A stretch of DNA of 7,604 bases from an uncultured Thermomicrobiales bacterium (GCA_902806355.1 CADCWI010000038.1:1-7604); one strand, 5' to 3'; counted from the stretch's first letter, positions 1-6,050 are shown. Translations and numbers: made by a program. The notes: a model not told the origin generated them from the letters alone.

Positions 1-2
1 GT

Positions 3-584
3 GAGCAAGGGCAGCAAGCTGCGGCAGCTTCCATGTATCGCGAGTGCCTGGCGCTGCAATCGGAACTTGGGAACAAGCGTGGCATCGCGGACGCACTTCT
101 GGGCATTGGAACTGTCGCGTTGGAAGGTGGTGACGTTCAGTTCTCAGCCCGCCTGTTGGCATCCGCCAAAGCGTTGTATGAATCGATCATGGCCGCCCCG
201 CCGCCCGCGGCGGAGCTTCAGTTCGACCACGCCATGGCCGTGGTGCGGACCAAACTTGATGAGACCACGCTGTCCTCCATATGGGAATCGGGTCGTGATG
301 CAGACATTGCTGATGTCGTCTCGGATGCCCTGGCGTTCGAGGCTCAGGCGCCGGCAGAGGGAGTTCCGCAGGTCATGCCCGACCACGCCAGCCACGGCCT
401 CACCTCCCGGGAACTTGATGTGCTGCGTTTGCTTGCTCAGGGACACTCCAACCAAGGCATCGCGGATGCCCTGTTCATCAGCCCACAGACCGTGGCCACG
501 CACGTCAAACACATCCGAGCCAAGATCGGCGTTTCCACGCGAACTGCGGCTGTGGCTCACGCCCATCGCCATGGCCTCGTCTAG
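3..584 (+). CDS. LuxR-family transcriptional regulator, C-terminal part (5' end outside window)
   Basis: The frame is open from the first bases of the window, so this is the C-terminal 193 residues of a longer protein; the ATG at 33 is internal. The N-terminal portion (AAAASMYRECLALQSELGNK and the stretch after it) reads as tetratricopeptide-like helices of the kind found in large ATP-binding LuxR regulators (predicted-ATPase/MalT-like, with NTPase, TPR and HTH domains). The last 60 residues are a LuxR/GerE DNA-binding domain: LTSRELDVLRLLAQGHSN, then IADALFISPQTVATHVKHI, then AKIGVSTRTAAVAHA. These match the family pattern of LTxRE, an SNxxIA turn, a recognition helix with TVxxHV, and a closing KxGVxxRTxAV. 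The expected role is DNA binding controlled by the missing N-terminal sensor domain. The target is unknown. It converges on the small minus-strand ORFs and is followed by a strong hairpin. The family call is secure; membership of the large ATP-binding subgroup is inferred from the TPR-like region. Confidence 0.9.
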   Translation, partial: EQGQQAAAASMYRECLALQSELGNKRGIADALLGIGTVALEGGDVQFSARLLASAKALYESIMAAPPPAAELQFDHAMAVVRTKLDETTLSSIWESGRDADIADVVSDALAFEAQAPAEGVPQVMPDHASHGLTSRELDVLRLLAQGHSNQGIADALFISPQTVATHVKHIRAKIGVSTRTAAVAHAHRHGLV

Positions 585-589
585 GAGCT

Positions 590-630
590 GAGCACGCGTC
601 CCCGAAGGGCGACTCCGGGGACGCGTGCTC
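590..630. terminator. Hairpin between convergent genes, likely bidirectional terminator
   Basis: A perfect 15-bp inverted repeat (GAGCACGCGTCCCCG at 590-604 and its complement at 616-630) encloses an 11-nt loop. It starts six bases after the stop codon of the LuxR-type gene and lies 31 bases past the stop of the minus-strand ORF at 661-804, so it could end transcription from both sides. Neither side carries a proper U-tract, so it is not a textbook intrinsic terminator. It may stabilise 3' ends or act with Rho. Confidence 0.5.
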
Positions 631-660
631 GGATGTTCGGCTGTTGCCCGTTGGTAGATG

Positions 661-804
661 TCATCGCATAGATATCTCGAGCGCCGAGGCATCGTTCTCC
701 GCGTTCCATCCGACCGTGAACGTGGTTCGCTCCGCTCGTGACCATTCTTCGGGTGTCCAATCCTCTTTCGAAGCCACAAAGGTTGCCGATTCGCGCCCAT
801 CCAT
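661..804 (-). CDS. Small acidic hypothetical protein (47 aa), possible antitoxin partner
   Basis: A short ORF running from ATG (802-804) to TGA (661-663), preceded by GAAAGGG (812-818 on the plus strand) seven bases from the start, which is a good Shine-Dalgarno. The product begins MDGRESATFVASKEDWTPEE and continues WSRAERTTFTVGWNAEND. It is acidic and tryptophan-containing, and it lacks the Arg/Pro-rich look of GC-rich shadow frames. It lies 43 bases downstream of the HicA-like ORF on the same strand, so the two could be co-transcribed. I do not recognise a family. Small acidic proteins next to toxins are often antitoxins, but that is inference. The final residues (SALEISMR) look less protein-like than the rest, so the C-terminus may be frameshifted or shortened. 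No HicB-like partial RNase H fold is visible. Confidence 0.5.
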   Translation of the reverse strand: MDGRESATFVASKEDWTPEEWSRAERTTFTVGWNAENDASALEISMR

Positions 805-847
805 GCGATCACCCTTTCACTGTCGCAGCCACCTTCCTGTGCGTGGT

Positions 848-1036
848 TTAGCTGGGAATGTCTCCCTCTGCCCGGCTCTGGTGAATTGCTTCCTGTACCT
901 GCTTGTCCACATAGACCGGGAGAAGATCACTCATGGGTTGGGGCACCAGCACCGTGGTTTCGATCTGCGGATGGGTCCATAAGTCGTGACGTCCCTTGCC
1001 TCGACGGGAGAGCGTGGAAAACCCCGCCAATACCAT
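848..1036 (-). CDS. HicA-like (YcfA-like) mRNA-interferase toxin homologue, short or N-terminally degraded
   Basis: A 62-residue ORF from ATG (1034-1036) to TAA (848-850). A weak AAGAG ribosome site lies five bases upstream, and an in-frame stop lies four codons before the ATG. Residues 5-22 (GFSTLSRRGKGRHDLWTH) followed by P resemble the HicA core, in which a helix ending in GF is followed by RxGKGSHxxWxHP. HicA is a dsRNA-binding-fold endoribonuclease whose conserved His lies in that GSH motif; here Ser is replaced by Arg (GRH). The ORF starts where the end of HicA helix 1 would be, so roughly ten N-terminal residues seem to be missing. The C-terminal part (YVDKQVQEAIHQSRAEGD) could be the closing helix but lacks the usual KQAGL. 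The call rests on pattern only. It may be an inactive remnant, and a chance ORF cannot be fully excluded. Confidence 0.4.
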   Translation of the reverse strand: MVLAGFSTLSRRGKGRHDLWTHPQIETTVLVPQPMSDLLPVYVDKQVQEAIHQSRAEGDIPS

Positions 1037-1088
1037 ATGGACTCTTGATTAGTGGTAGAGAACTCAGGCGGGTTATCGGCCGAGGCAC

Positions 1089-1190
1089 GGGCGAACACAC
1101 GAATCGACGCCCGTGAGCGAGGCAGCGGTCGTTCCCGGTCGATCCTGGTTCGCCCCTACAGATTCAGGCAGGGTGGGCGAGTGTTCACCC
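1089..1190. repeat. Cluster of related inverted-repeat pieces, possible REP/MITE-like remnant
   Basis: GGGCGAAC at 1089-1096 is complementary to GTTCGCCC at 1148-1155. The latter continues into CTACA, and a third related piece, GTGTTCACCC at 1181-1190, matches the complement of 1089-1098 with one mismatch. The third piece also forms its own small hairpin (GGGTG 1171-1175 with CACCC 1186-1190). Motifs of the form TAGGGGCGAAC...GTTCGCCCCTA occur as dispersed intergenic repeats in several bacterial lineages. I recall this as general knowledge and cannot verify it for this genome. Confidence 0.25.
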
Positions 1191-1240
1191 GAATTCCGTA
1201 TGACTACTTCGCTCGACGTACCGTCCATTACCCCTTTACG

Positions 1241-1276
1241 AAAGTGCAACATGCGGGCTACTGGATATTGCACTTT
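1241..1276 (-). terminator. 9-bp perfect inverted repeat downstream of the ABC cluster
   Basis: AAAGTGCAA (1241-1249) and TTGCACTTT (1268-1276) are exact complements separated by 18 bases. The repeat lies about 80 bases beyond the stop codon of the last permease gene. On the minus strand the hairpin's 3' arm ends in CTTT, a very short U-run, so a terminator or mRNA 3'-end stabiliser for the ABC transcript is plausible. The symmetric half-sites could equally be a protein-binding operator. Confidence 0.35.
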
Positions 1277-1357
1277 GGATTGAGTGTTAGCCGGTCGCCT
1301 CGAACTCGATCGCCTTCAGCCCGGTGCCCCATCGCGTCGCAGCGAACGGAACTTCGT

Positions 1358-2158
1358 TCAGCTGCCGGCGGATTGGTAGTGCCGCGACTCACGGTGGAAC
1401 AACCAGGACGCCGCGGACAGCAACACCAGCCCGACCACCGGCGATCCCCACGCAACAGGGCCTGGAAACGGAAGCTCCGCCGTCCGATCGAGCAGAACTG
1501 TCGCCGGAACCCAGGACATGAACGCCAAGGGCAGCACGAACGTCAGGAACGAGCGTGCCGCGCGGTCGAGAATCGTCAGCGGATAACCGCCGAACTGGGT
1601 GAAGACCGTGTCGAACATCAGTCGTGCCGGCCATGAATCGAGAAACCGGAATGTCAATGACGCCGGTCCAAGCTGGAACGACCCGTCCAGCATCGCACCG
1701 CCGATCAGCGACGCGACCAGAAAGACGACCTTCCCGGGCGTCCAGTCGATGTCGACGATGCCGAGCGCAACCGTCAGTAACAGAAGTCCGCCGATCATAT
1801 CGCCCAGCACCGCCATCCGGAACGACCCGAACATCAATTGCAGCATTGGCGGCATCGGCCGCAGCAGCACCCGGTCATATTCGCCCTGCTGCACGATCTG
1901 GTCGATCGCGAACAGGCGACTGAACATGACGAGCCAGATCGCATGGGATGTCAGGCGCATGCCATACAACAGCGTGACCTCGTTCAGCGACCAGCCACCG
2001 ATTGCCTGGAATTGCCCGAGCACGATCCAGATGAAGACGAACCCCAACGACTGGAAGACCAGGCCGAAGGCGATCTCGATCAGAAAATTGAGCCGGTACT
2101 GCATCTGGCCGCGGACCGAGGCGGTGATCAATGCCCAGCACAGGGCGACTGTCGTCAT
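1358..2158 (-). CDS. ABC-2 type permease B2 (DUF990/COG3694-like), second copy
   Basis: An integral inner-membrane subunit of an uncharacterised ABC-2 exporter (266 aa, with about six hydrophobic segments). Landmarks shared with the family are QMQYRLNFLIE (18-28), GEYDRVLLRPMPPMLQL (92-108), the FTQFGGYPL loop (186-194), the LTFVLPLAFMSWVPA segment (205-219) and the C-terminal RHYQSAGS. It aligns without gaps to permease B1 (3220-4020); I count about 168 of 266 identical residues. Its ATG lies three bases after the A2 stop codon, with GGAGGG inside the end of A2 as ribosome site, so A2 and B2 are probably translationally coupled. B-type subunits of this family pair with an A-type subunit and an ATPase dimer. 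No dedicated ATPase remains next to this pair, so it probably depends on the ATPase at 4836-5846. The substrate is unknown. All landmark motifs are intact, with no sign of decay. Confidence 0.9.
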   Translation of the reverse strand: MTTVALCWALITASVRGQMQYRLNFLIEIAFGLVFQSLGFVFIWIVLGQFQAIGGWSLNEVTLLYGMRLTSHAIWLVMFSRLFAIDQIVQQGEYDRVLLRPMPPMLQLMFGSFRMAVLGDMIGGLLLLTVALGIVDIDWTPGKVVFLVASLIGGAMLDGSFQLGPASLTFRFLDSWPARLMFDTVFTQFGGYPLTILDRAARSFLTFVLPLAFMSWVPATVLLDRTAELPFPGPVAWGSPVVGLVLLSAASWLFHRESRHYQSAGS

Positions 2159-2161
2159 CGC

Positions 2162-2968
2162 TCACCCTCCCTGAATGACGAGCTTGCGCTGCGCACGTGT
2201 CCAGACCACCCTCGCGACAAGCAGCAGGATCGCGATCCAGACGAGCTGCAACACCAGCGGACGAATCACGTCGGAGCCGGTGACCTGTCCCGCGAAGATC
2301 GAAGCCGGCAGGAACATGGTCGCCTGGAACGGGAGCCATTCGACGACGGTGCGGAGGGCATCCGGCATGAACCAGAGCGGAACGAGCGCACCGGCCAGGA
2401 AGTCGCTCGAAATGCTCAGCATTGCACGTAAACCACTGGCGTTCATCATCCAGAAGCCCAGCAGGCCAACGAGCATCCAGATCAGCACGTTGACGACGAA
2501 CGCCAGCGCCAGGCTCAGGAGATAGACGAGAAGGTTCCCAGGCGAAGGCAGCGTGAGCGATCCGACCAGCATCGCGACCGGAACCACGACAATCAGCAGC
2601 GGCAACGACCCTGCCAGCGACCCGGCCTGGATAGCGATCATCTGCTGAATGAATCCGAATGGGCGGACCAGGTCGGTCGCGACGCGTCCAGTGGTGATCC
2701 GGTCCTCGATCTCGAACGCGATCGAGTTTGGGAGGAAGAACCGGTGCAATGAGGAGATCGTGAGATAGACCAGCAGGGTACCGGCGGGGATGCCTCCAAC
2801 CGAGGCACGACCATCGTAAACCGCCGCCCAGACGACACGGAGCAGGTAGAGCTGGATCATCAGGGTCAGGAGCCAGCCGATTATCCTGAACCGGTAGACT
2901 TGGAACTGCCTAGCTGAGATCCGGACGAGCTCCCACCAAACCGGGTGGATGCCCTGTGCCAGGCTCAT
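2162..2968 (-). CDS. ABC-2 type permease A2 (COG4587-like), second copy
   Basis: A 268-residue multi-pass membrane protein, the A-type partner of the following B2 permease. Hydrophobic segments lie near residues 28-47, 64-80, 115-136, 146-174, 187-203 and 238-254. Conserved stretches include WWELVRISARQ (11-21), IQLYLLRVVW (38-47), the cytoplasmic TTGRVATDLVRPFGF loop (92-106), which probably contacts the ATPase, SDFLAGALVPLWFMPDALR (188-206) and FLPASIFAGQVTG (219-231). From its first Trp pair to the end it aligns without gaps to permease A1, with about 63% identity by hand count. The ATG (2966-2968) overlaps the TGA (2965-2967) of the ATPase remnant, reproducing the ATPase/A1 overlap of the intact copy. 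Function is heterodimeric ABC-2 export of an unknown substrate. The reading frame appears healthy. Confidence 0.9.
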   Translation of the reverse strand: MSLAQGIHPVWWELVRISARQFQVYRFRIIGWLLTLMIQLYLLRVVWAAVYDGRASVGGIPAGTLLVYLTISSLHRFFLPNSIAFEIEDRITTGRVATDLVRPFGFIQQMIAIQAGSLAGSLPLLIVVVPVAMLVGSLTLPSPGNLLVYLLSLALAFVVNVLIWMLVGLLGFWMMNASGLRAMLSISSDFLAGALVPLWFMPDALRTVVEWLPFQATMFLPASIFAGQVTGSDVIRPLVLQLVWIAILLLVARVVWTRAQRKLVIQGG

Positions 2969-3090
2969 GCAATCACCACTTTCGTTTCGTAGTCCGCGCG
3001 AATGACATCATCCACTTCCGGCTCACGGACCATGATGTCGATCGCCGAAGGCCGACGGCGATCACTGCCTCCACCAGGACAGGAATCGGA
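2965..3090 (-). pseudogene. C-terminal remnant of a second ABC ATPase gene, frameshifted and mostly deleted
   Basis: Read in the frame whose TGA is 2965-2967, codons from about 3045 down give AIDIMVREPEVDDVIRADYE followed by TKVVIA and the stop. This closely matches the end of the intact ATPase, VIDITVREPEMDGIIREIYE. Upstream the match continues in another frame: codons 3083-3054 give PVLVEAVIAV against TPVAAVIADI. Between the shared IA and IDI residues there are 14 nucleotides where the intact gene has 24, a net 10-base loss that breaks the frame. Nothing recognisable of Walker A, Walker B or the signature motif survives, and only about 250 bases separate B1 from A2 where about 1 kb of ATPase would be expected. 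The possible extension farther upstream (DAFALECAAF, near 3115-3140) is too weak to call. Confidence 0.85.
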
Positions 3091-3219
3091 GCGTCCCGGA
3101 AGGCTGCACATTCAAGAGCGAAGGCATCGTGTCCGGCTCCCGGCCATTTCCCGGTCGTGGTTGAGTTCCATGCACCAGAGTACCGGAATGGATCGAGCTG
3201 GTCCTGAGACTCGCCCGGT

Positions 3220-4020
3220 TCAGCTGCCGGCGGATTGGTAGTGGCGCGATTCGTGGCGGAACAGCCGCAGTGCCAGCCAGAACAGGACGAGGCCGACGAG
3301 CGGCGAGAACGGGGCGAGCGAGCCGGGAAACGGCAGCTCCGCCGTCCGGTCGAGGAGGACCGTCGCCGGCACCCAGGCCATGAACGCCAGCGGCAGGGCG
3401 AACGTCAGCGCGTACTGCACCTTGCGCTCGAACACGCTCAGCGGATAGCCGCCGTACTGCGTGAAGACGTTCCCGATGAAGTTGCGCACCACCAGGGTGT
3501 CGAGATACCGGAACGTCAGCGCCGCCGGCCCCAGCTCCAGGGCACCGTCCAGCAACGCGCCGCCGAGCACCGCCGCGACCAGGAACAGCACCTTGCCAGC
3601 CGTCCAGTCGACGCCGGAGATCGCGACACCCACCCCAAGCAGGGCGAGGCCACCGAGCGCGTCGCCGAAGGCCGCGACCCGGAATCCGCTGAACATCAGC
3701 TGCAGCATCGCGGGCAGCGGCCGCAGCAACATCCGGTCGTATTCGCCTTCCTGGACCATCCCATCGAACAGCGGCATCCGGCTGAACGCGAGCGACCACA
3801 GTCCGTGTGCACTGAGGCGCAGCCCGTATAGCAGCGTCACGTCGCCGAGCGTCCAGTCGCCAAGCGCCTCGAACTGGCCGAGCACCACCCAGAGGAAGAC
3901 GAACCCGACCGACTCGTAGACCAGGTCGAACAGCACCTCGATCAGGAAGTTCGAGCGGTACTGCATCTCCCCGCGGATCGAGGCCGTCACCAGGGACCAG
4001 CAAATCGCCAGCGTCGTCAT
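3220..4020 (-). CDS. ABC-2 type permease B1 (DUF990/COG3694-like), first copy
   Basis: A 266-residue B-type permease partnered with A1 and the ATPase upstream. I chose the ATG at 4018-4020; a GTG one codon earlier is in frame, but the ATG gives the same MTT start and length as B2. The stop of A1 (4024-4026) lies three bases before it, with AGGGTGG as ribosome site, so the genes are coupled. Motifs in order are EMQYRSNFLIE (18-28), VFLWVVLGQF (41-50), GEYDRMLLRPLPAMLQL (92-108), FTQYGGYPLSVFERK (186-200), FALPLAFMAWVPATVLLDR (207-225) and the closing RHYQSAGS. It forms the membrane channel of an ABC-2 exporter of unknown substrate. Its last codons and stop lie in a 26-base stretch identical to B2. 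Confidence 0.92.
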   Translation of the reverse strand: MTTLAICWSLVTASIRGEMQYRSNFLIEVLFDLVYESVGFVFLWVVLGQFEALGDWTLGDVTLLYGLRLSAHGLWSLAFSRMPLFDGMVQEGEYDRMLLRPLPAMLQLMFSGFRVAAFGDALGGLALLGVGVAISGVDWTAGKVLFLVAAVLGGALLDGALELGPAALTFRYLDTLVVRNFIGNVFTQYGGYPLSVFERKVQYALTFALPLAFMAWVPATVLLDRTAELPFPGSLAPFSPLVGLVLFWLALRLFRHESRHYQSAGS

Positions 4021-4023
4021 CAC

Positions 4024-4839
4024 TCAGCCACCCTGGACGACGATCTTGCGCTGCGCCCGCGCCCAGACGACACGTACCAGCGCGAGGAGCACGACGATCC
4101 AGACGGCCTGGACGAGGAACGGGCGGAGAACATCCGCGCCGGTTACCTGCCCGGCGAATATCGAGGCCGGCAGGAACGCCCCGGCCTGGAACGGCAGCAG
4201 CTGCAGCACCGTCCGCAACGCATCGGGCAGGAACCAGATCGGCACCAGCGTCCCGGCCAGGAAGTCGCTAGCGACGCTGAGCATTGCCCGGACGCCGTTG
4301 GAGTTCATCATCCAGAAGGCGAGCATGCCGACGAGCATCCAGATCAGGATGTTGACGACGTACCCGAGGATCAAGCTCACCGCGTACAGGGGCAGGTTCT
4401 CCGGCGCCGGCATGTCCAGCGACCCAATCAACAATACCGCGGGGATGACCACAATCAGGAGCGGCGCCATGCCGAAGACGAATCCGGTCGTGGTCGCGAC
4501 CATCTGTGGCAGGAACCCGACCGGGCGGATCAGGTCGCTCGCGACGCGACCGGTCGTGACGCGTTCCTGGATGATGTGCGCGAGGCTGTAAGGAATGAAC
4601 AGACGGTGGATCGCAGAGATCGTCAGGAACACGAGCAACGTCCGGTCGGAGACGCCGCCGACCGACTCGCGGCCGCCGTAGATCGCCTCCCAGACAACCC
4701 GCAGCAGGTAGAGCTGCACGATCAACGAGATGGGCCAGACCAGCATGCCAAGCCGGTAGGCCATTACCTGACGCATCGAGATCCGGATCAGCTCCCACCA
4801 GACCGGGAGTGCCGCCAGAGGCGATCGAGAGGCACTCAC
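4024..4839 (-). CDS. ABC-2 type permease A1 (COG4587-like), first copy
   Basis: A 271-residue A-type permease. The GTG start (4837-4839) overlaps the ATPase stop in a GTGA arrangement, so the two are translationally coupled. Hydrophobic segments lie near residues 31-50, 67-83, 118-139, 149-177, 190-206 and 241-258. The conserved VTTGRVASDLIRPVGFLPQM loop (94-113) is the likely coupling region facing the ATPase. SDFLAGTLVPIWFLPDALR (191-209) and FLPASIFAGQVTG (222-234) are nearly identical to A2. Compared with A2 it carries three more residues at the N-terminus and otherwise aligns gap-free. Together with B1 and the ATPase it forms a complete three-gene exporter unit in the inner membrane. The substrate cannot be read from the sequence. 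Confidence 0.92.
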   Translation of the reverse strand: MSASRSPLAALPVWWELIRISMRQVMAYRLGMLVWPISLIVQLYLLRVVWEAIYGGRESVGGVSDRTLLVFLTISAIHRLFIPYSLAHIIQERVTTGRVASDLIRPVGFLPQMVATTTGFVFGMAPLLIVVIPAVLLIGSLDMPAPENLPLYAVSLILGYVVNILIWMLVGMLAFWMMNSNGVRAMLSVASDFLAGTLVPIWFLPDALRTVLQLLPFQAGAFLPASIFAGQVTGADVLRPFLVQAVWIVVLLALVRVVWARAQRKIVVQGG

Positions 4840-5846
4840 ACGCTGACCTCCCGGGCCTCGTAAATCTCGCGGATGATGCCGTCCATTTCCGGCTCCCGGA
4901 CAGTGATGTCGATCACCGGCACCCGCGCGGAAATATCGGCGATCACCGCCGCCACCGGCGTCACCTCGGGTTCGATCGAGAACGACGCTGTCAGCTCCTC
5001 GTCCTTGATGACCGTCACCCCGGCCGGCGGAGCGGCTGTTACCCCGCGCAGGGCCTCTGTGCCGTCGCCAGAGACGGTGATGTCGAGCAGGCGGTTCGGC
5101 GCGTAGCGCCGCTTGAGATCGGCGGCGGCGCCATCGAACAGCACTTTTCCCTGGTCGATGATCAGGATTCGCTTGCAGAGCCGTTCGACATCGTCCAGGT
5201 CGTGGGTGGTGAGCAGGACAGTCGTCTGCCGATCGCGGTTGATCTCTTCGATGAACTCGCGGATCCGCTCCTTGGCGACCACATCGAGCCCCACCGTCGG
5301 CTCGTCGAGAAAGAGCACCGGAGGCTCGTAGAGGACAGCCGCGGCGATATCGCCGCGCATCCGCTGGCCGAGGCTGAGCTGCCGCACGGGTGTCGCCAGG
5401 AACGGCTGCATCGCCAGCAGCTCGACGAGCATGTCGCGGTTGCGACGGAACCGCTCGTCCGGCACGCGGTACATCTTGCCGATCAGGCGCAGCGATTCAT
5501 CGAGCGGGAGATCCCACCAGAGCTGGCTCCGCTGGCCGAACACGACGCCGATGTTCATCGCGTTGGCTTCACGATCGGCCCAGGGGATGATGCCGGCAAT
5601 GGTCGCGGTCCCGCTCGTCGGCACGAGGATCCCGGTCAGCATCTTGATCGTGGTCGATTTGCCGGCGCCGTTCGGACCGAGATAGCCGACGACCTCTCCC
5701 TCGTCGATCGCGAGGGAGACGCCATCGACGGCGACCGTCCGCTCCTTTTGCCGGGTGAACAGGGTCCGAAGGGCGGAGAATCGCCCCTCCGCACGTTTGG
5801 TCCGCTCGAACACCTTGACCAGATCATGCGCCTCAATCAATGACAT
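4836..5846 (-). CDS. ABC transporter ATP-binding protein (COG4586-like), only intact ATPase of the cluster
   Basis: The cytoplasmic ATPase that drives the ABC-2 permeases. Three in-frame ATGs compete. I chose 5844-5846 (336 aa) because AGGA (5856-5859) is nine bases upstream and the protein then begins MSLIEAHDLVKVF; starts at 5855 and 5897 would lack a well-spaced ribosome site. In this numbering Walker A is GPNGAGKST (57-65), the Q-loop is FGQRSQLWW (103-111), the signature is LSLGQ (157-161), Walker B is VLFLDEP with D181/E182, the D-loop is GLD (186-188) and the switch His is 215. All catalytic residues are present. An insertion before Walker A (ERTKRAEGRFSALRTLFTRQ) and a C-terminal domain of about 90 residues ending IDITVREPEMDGIIREIYE are typical of this subfamily. 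It is first in the operon and overlaps A1 by GTGA. As the sole surviving ATPase it may serve both A1/B1 and A2/B2. Confidence 0.95.
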   Translation of the reverse strand: MSLIEAHDLVKVFERTKRAEGRFSALRTLFTRQKERTVAVDGVSLAIDEGEVVGYLGPNGAGKSTTIKMLTGILVPTSGTATIAGIIPWADREANAMNIGVVFGQRSQLWWDLPLDESLRLIGKMYRVPDERFRRNRDMLVELLAMQPFLATPVRQLSLGQRMRGDIAAAVLYEPPVLFLDEPTVGLDVVAKERIREFIEEINRDRQTTVLLTTHDLDDVERLCKRILIIDQGKVLFDGAAADLKRRYAPNRLLDITVSGDGTEALRGVTAAPPAGVTVIKDEELTASFSIEPEVTPVAAVIADISARVPVIDITVREPEMDGIIREIYEAREVSV

Positions 5847-5995
5847 CGACACCATTCCTAAAGAAAACCGGACGGCCCAGAACGCACCTGATTGCACGCG
5901 ACCTGAGTAGAAGATTCGTCATTGCATCACCCGATCGAAGGTGTCACCCGCCAGGTCAACTCGATTTGGAATCCCACTGCATGGACCAATAATGA

Positions 5996-6050
5996 CACAG
6001 TGATAGTACGAAGTAAAATAAATGATTCGAATTGTATTTGAATGTACAAT
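5996..6050 (-). promoter_or_regulatory. Candidate promoter and operator of the ABC cluster in an AT-rich island
   Basis: On the minus strand TTCGAA (6026-6031) and TACTAT (6003-6008) are separated by 17 bases and could be -35 and -10 boxes, giving a start near 5996 and a leader of about 150 nt before the ATPase. The -10 matches consensus at four of six positions and the -35 at only three. A perfect inverted repeat, ATTGTA (6031-6036) and TACAAT (6045-6050) with an 8-base spacer, abuts the upstream edge of the -35 and may bind a regulator. Confidence 0.35.

Larger units (their letters stand above)
1037..1357. other. Gene-free stretch between the HicA-like ORF and the permease cluster
   Basis: I find no ORF here with protein-like composition on either strand. 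It holds two groups of inverted repeats, listed separately (1089-1190 and 1241-1276). It serves as the 3' region of the ABC cluster and the upstream region of the HicA-like ORF. No clear -35/-10 pair is visible for the latter. Confidence 0.5.

Noticed and set aside
144..812. 222-codon minus-strand frame crossing the LuxR gene end and the hairpin
   Set aside because: It overlaps the clear LuxR HTH gene and has shadow-like composition. The 47-residue ORF in another frame has a better start signal and composition.
644..982. 112-codon plus-strand frame after the LuxR-type gene
   Set aside because: No ribosome site or recognisable motif, and it lies antisense to the two more protein-like small minus-strand ORFs.
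1130..1165. tRNA-like GGTTCG motif (GGTCGATCCTGGTTCGCCCC)
   Set aside because: No acceptor stem, anticodon arm or CCA-end pairing can be built around it. It is better explained by the inverted-repeat pieces.
1838..2431. 197-codon plus-strand frame opposite permeases B2 and A2
   Set aside because: It crosses the junction of two well-conserved antisense genes, and its His/Arg/Asp/Gln-rich composition indicates a shadow.
3091..3219. Possible further ATPase remnant upstream of the clear C-terminal scrap
   Set aside because: A frame giving GAGHDAFALECAAFRDAP shows only loose similarity to TASFSIEPEV of the intact ATPase, which is insufficient without a proper alignment.
3062..4003. Long open minus-strand frame of 313 codons inside permease B1
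   Set aside because: It is a shadow frame of B1. The translation is Arg/Gly/Ala-rich without membrane segments, while B1 in the other frame shows conserved family motifs.
4809..5843. Long open plus-strand frame of 344 codons opposite the ATPase
   Set aside because: Antisense to a gene with every ABC ATPase motif intact. The translation is His/Arg/Asp-rich, typical of antisense frames in GC-rich DNA.
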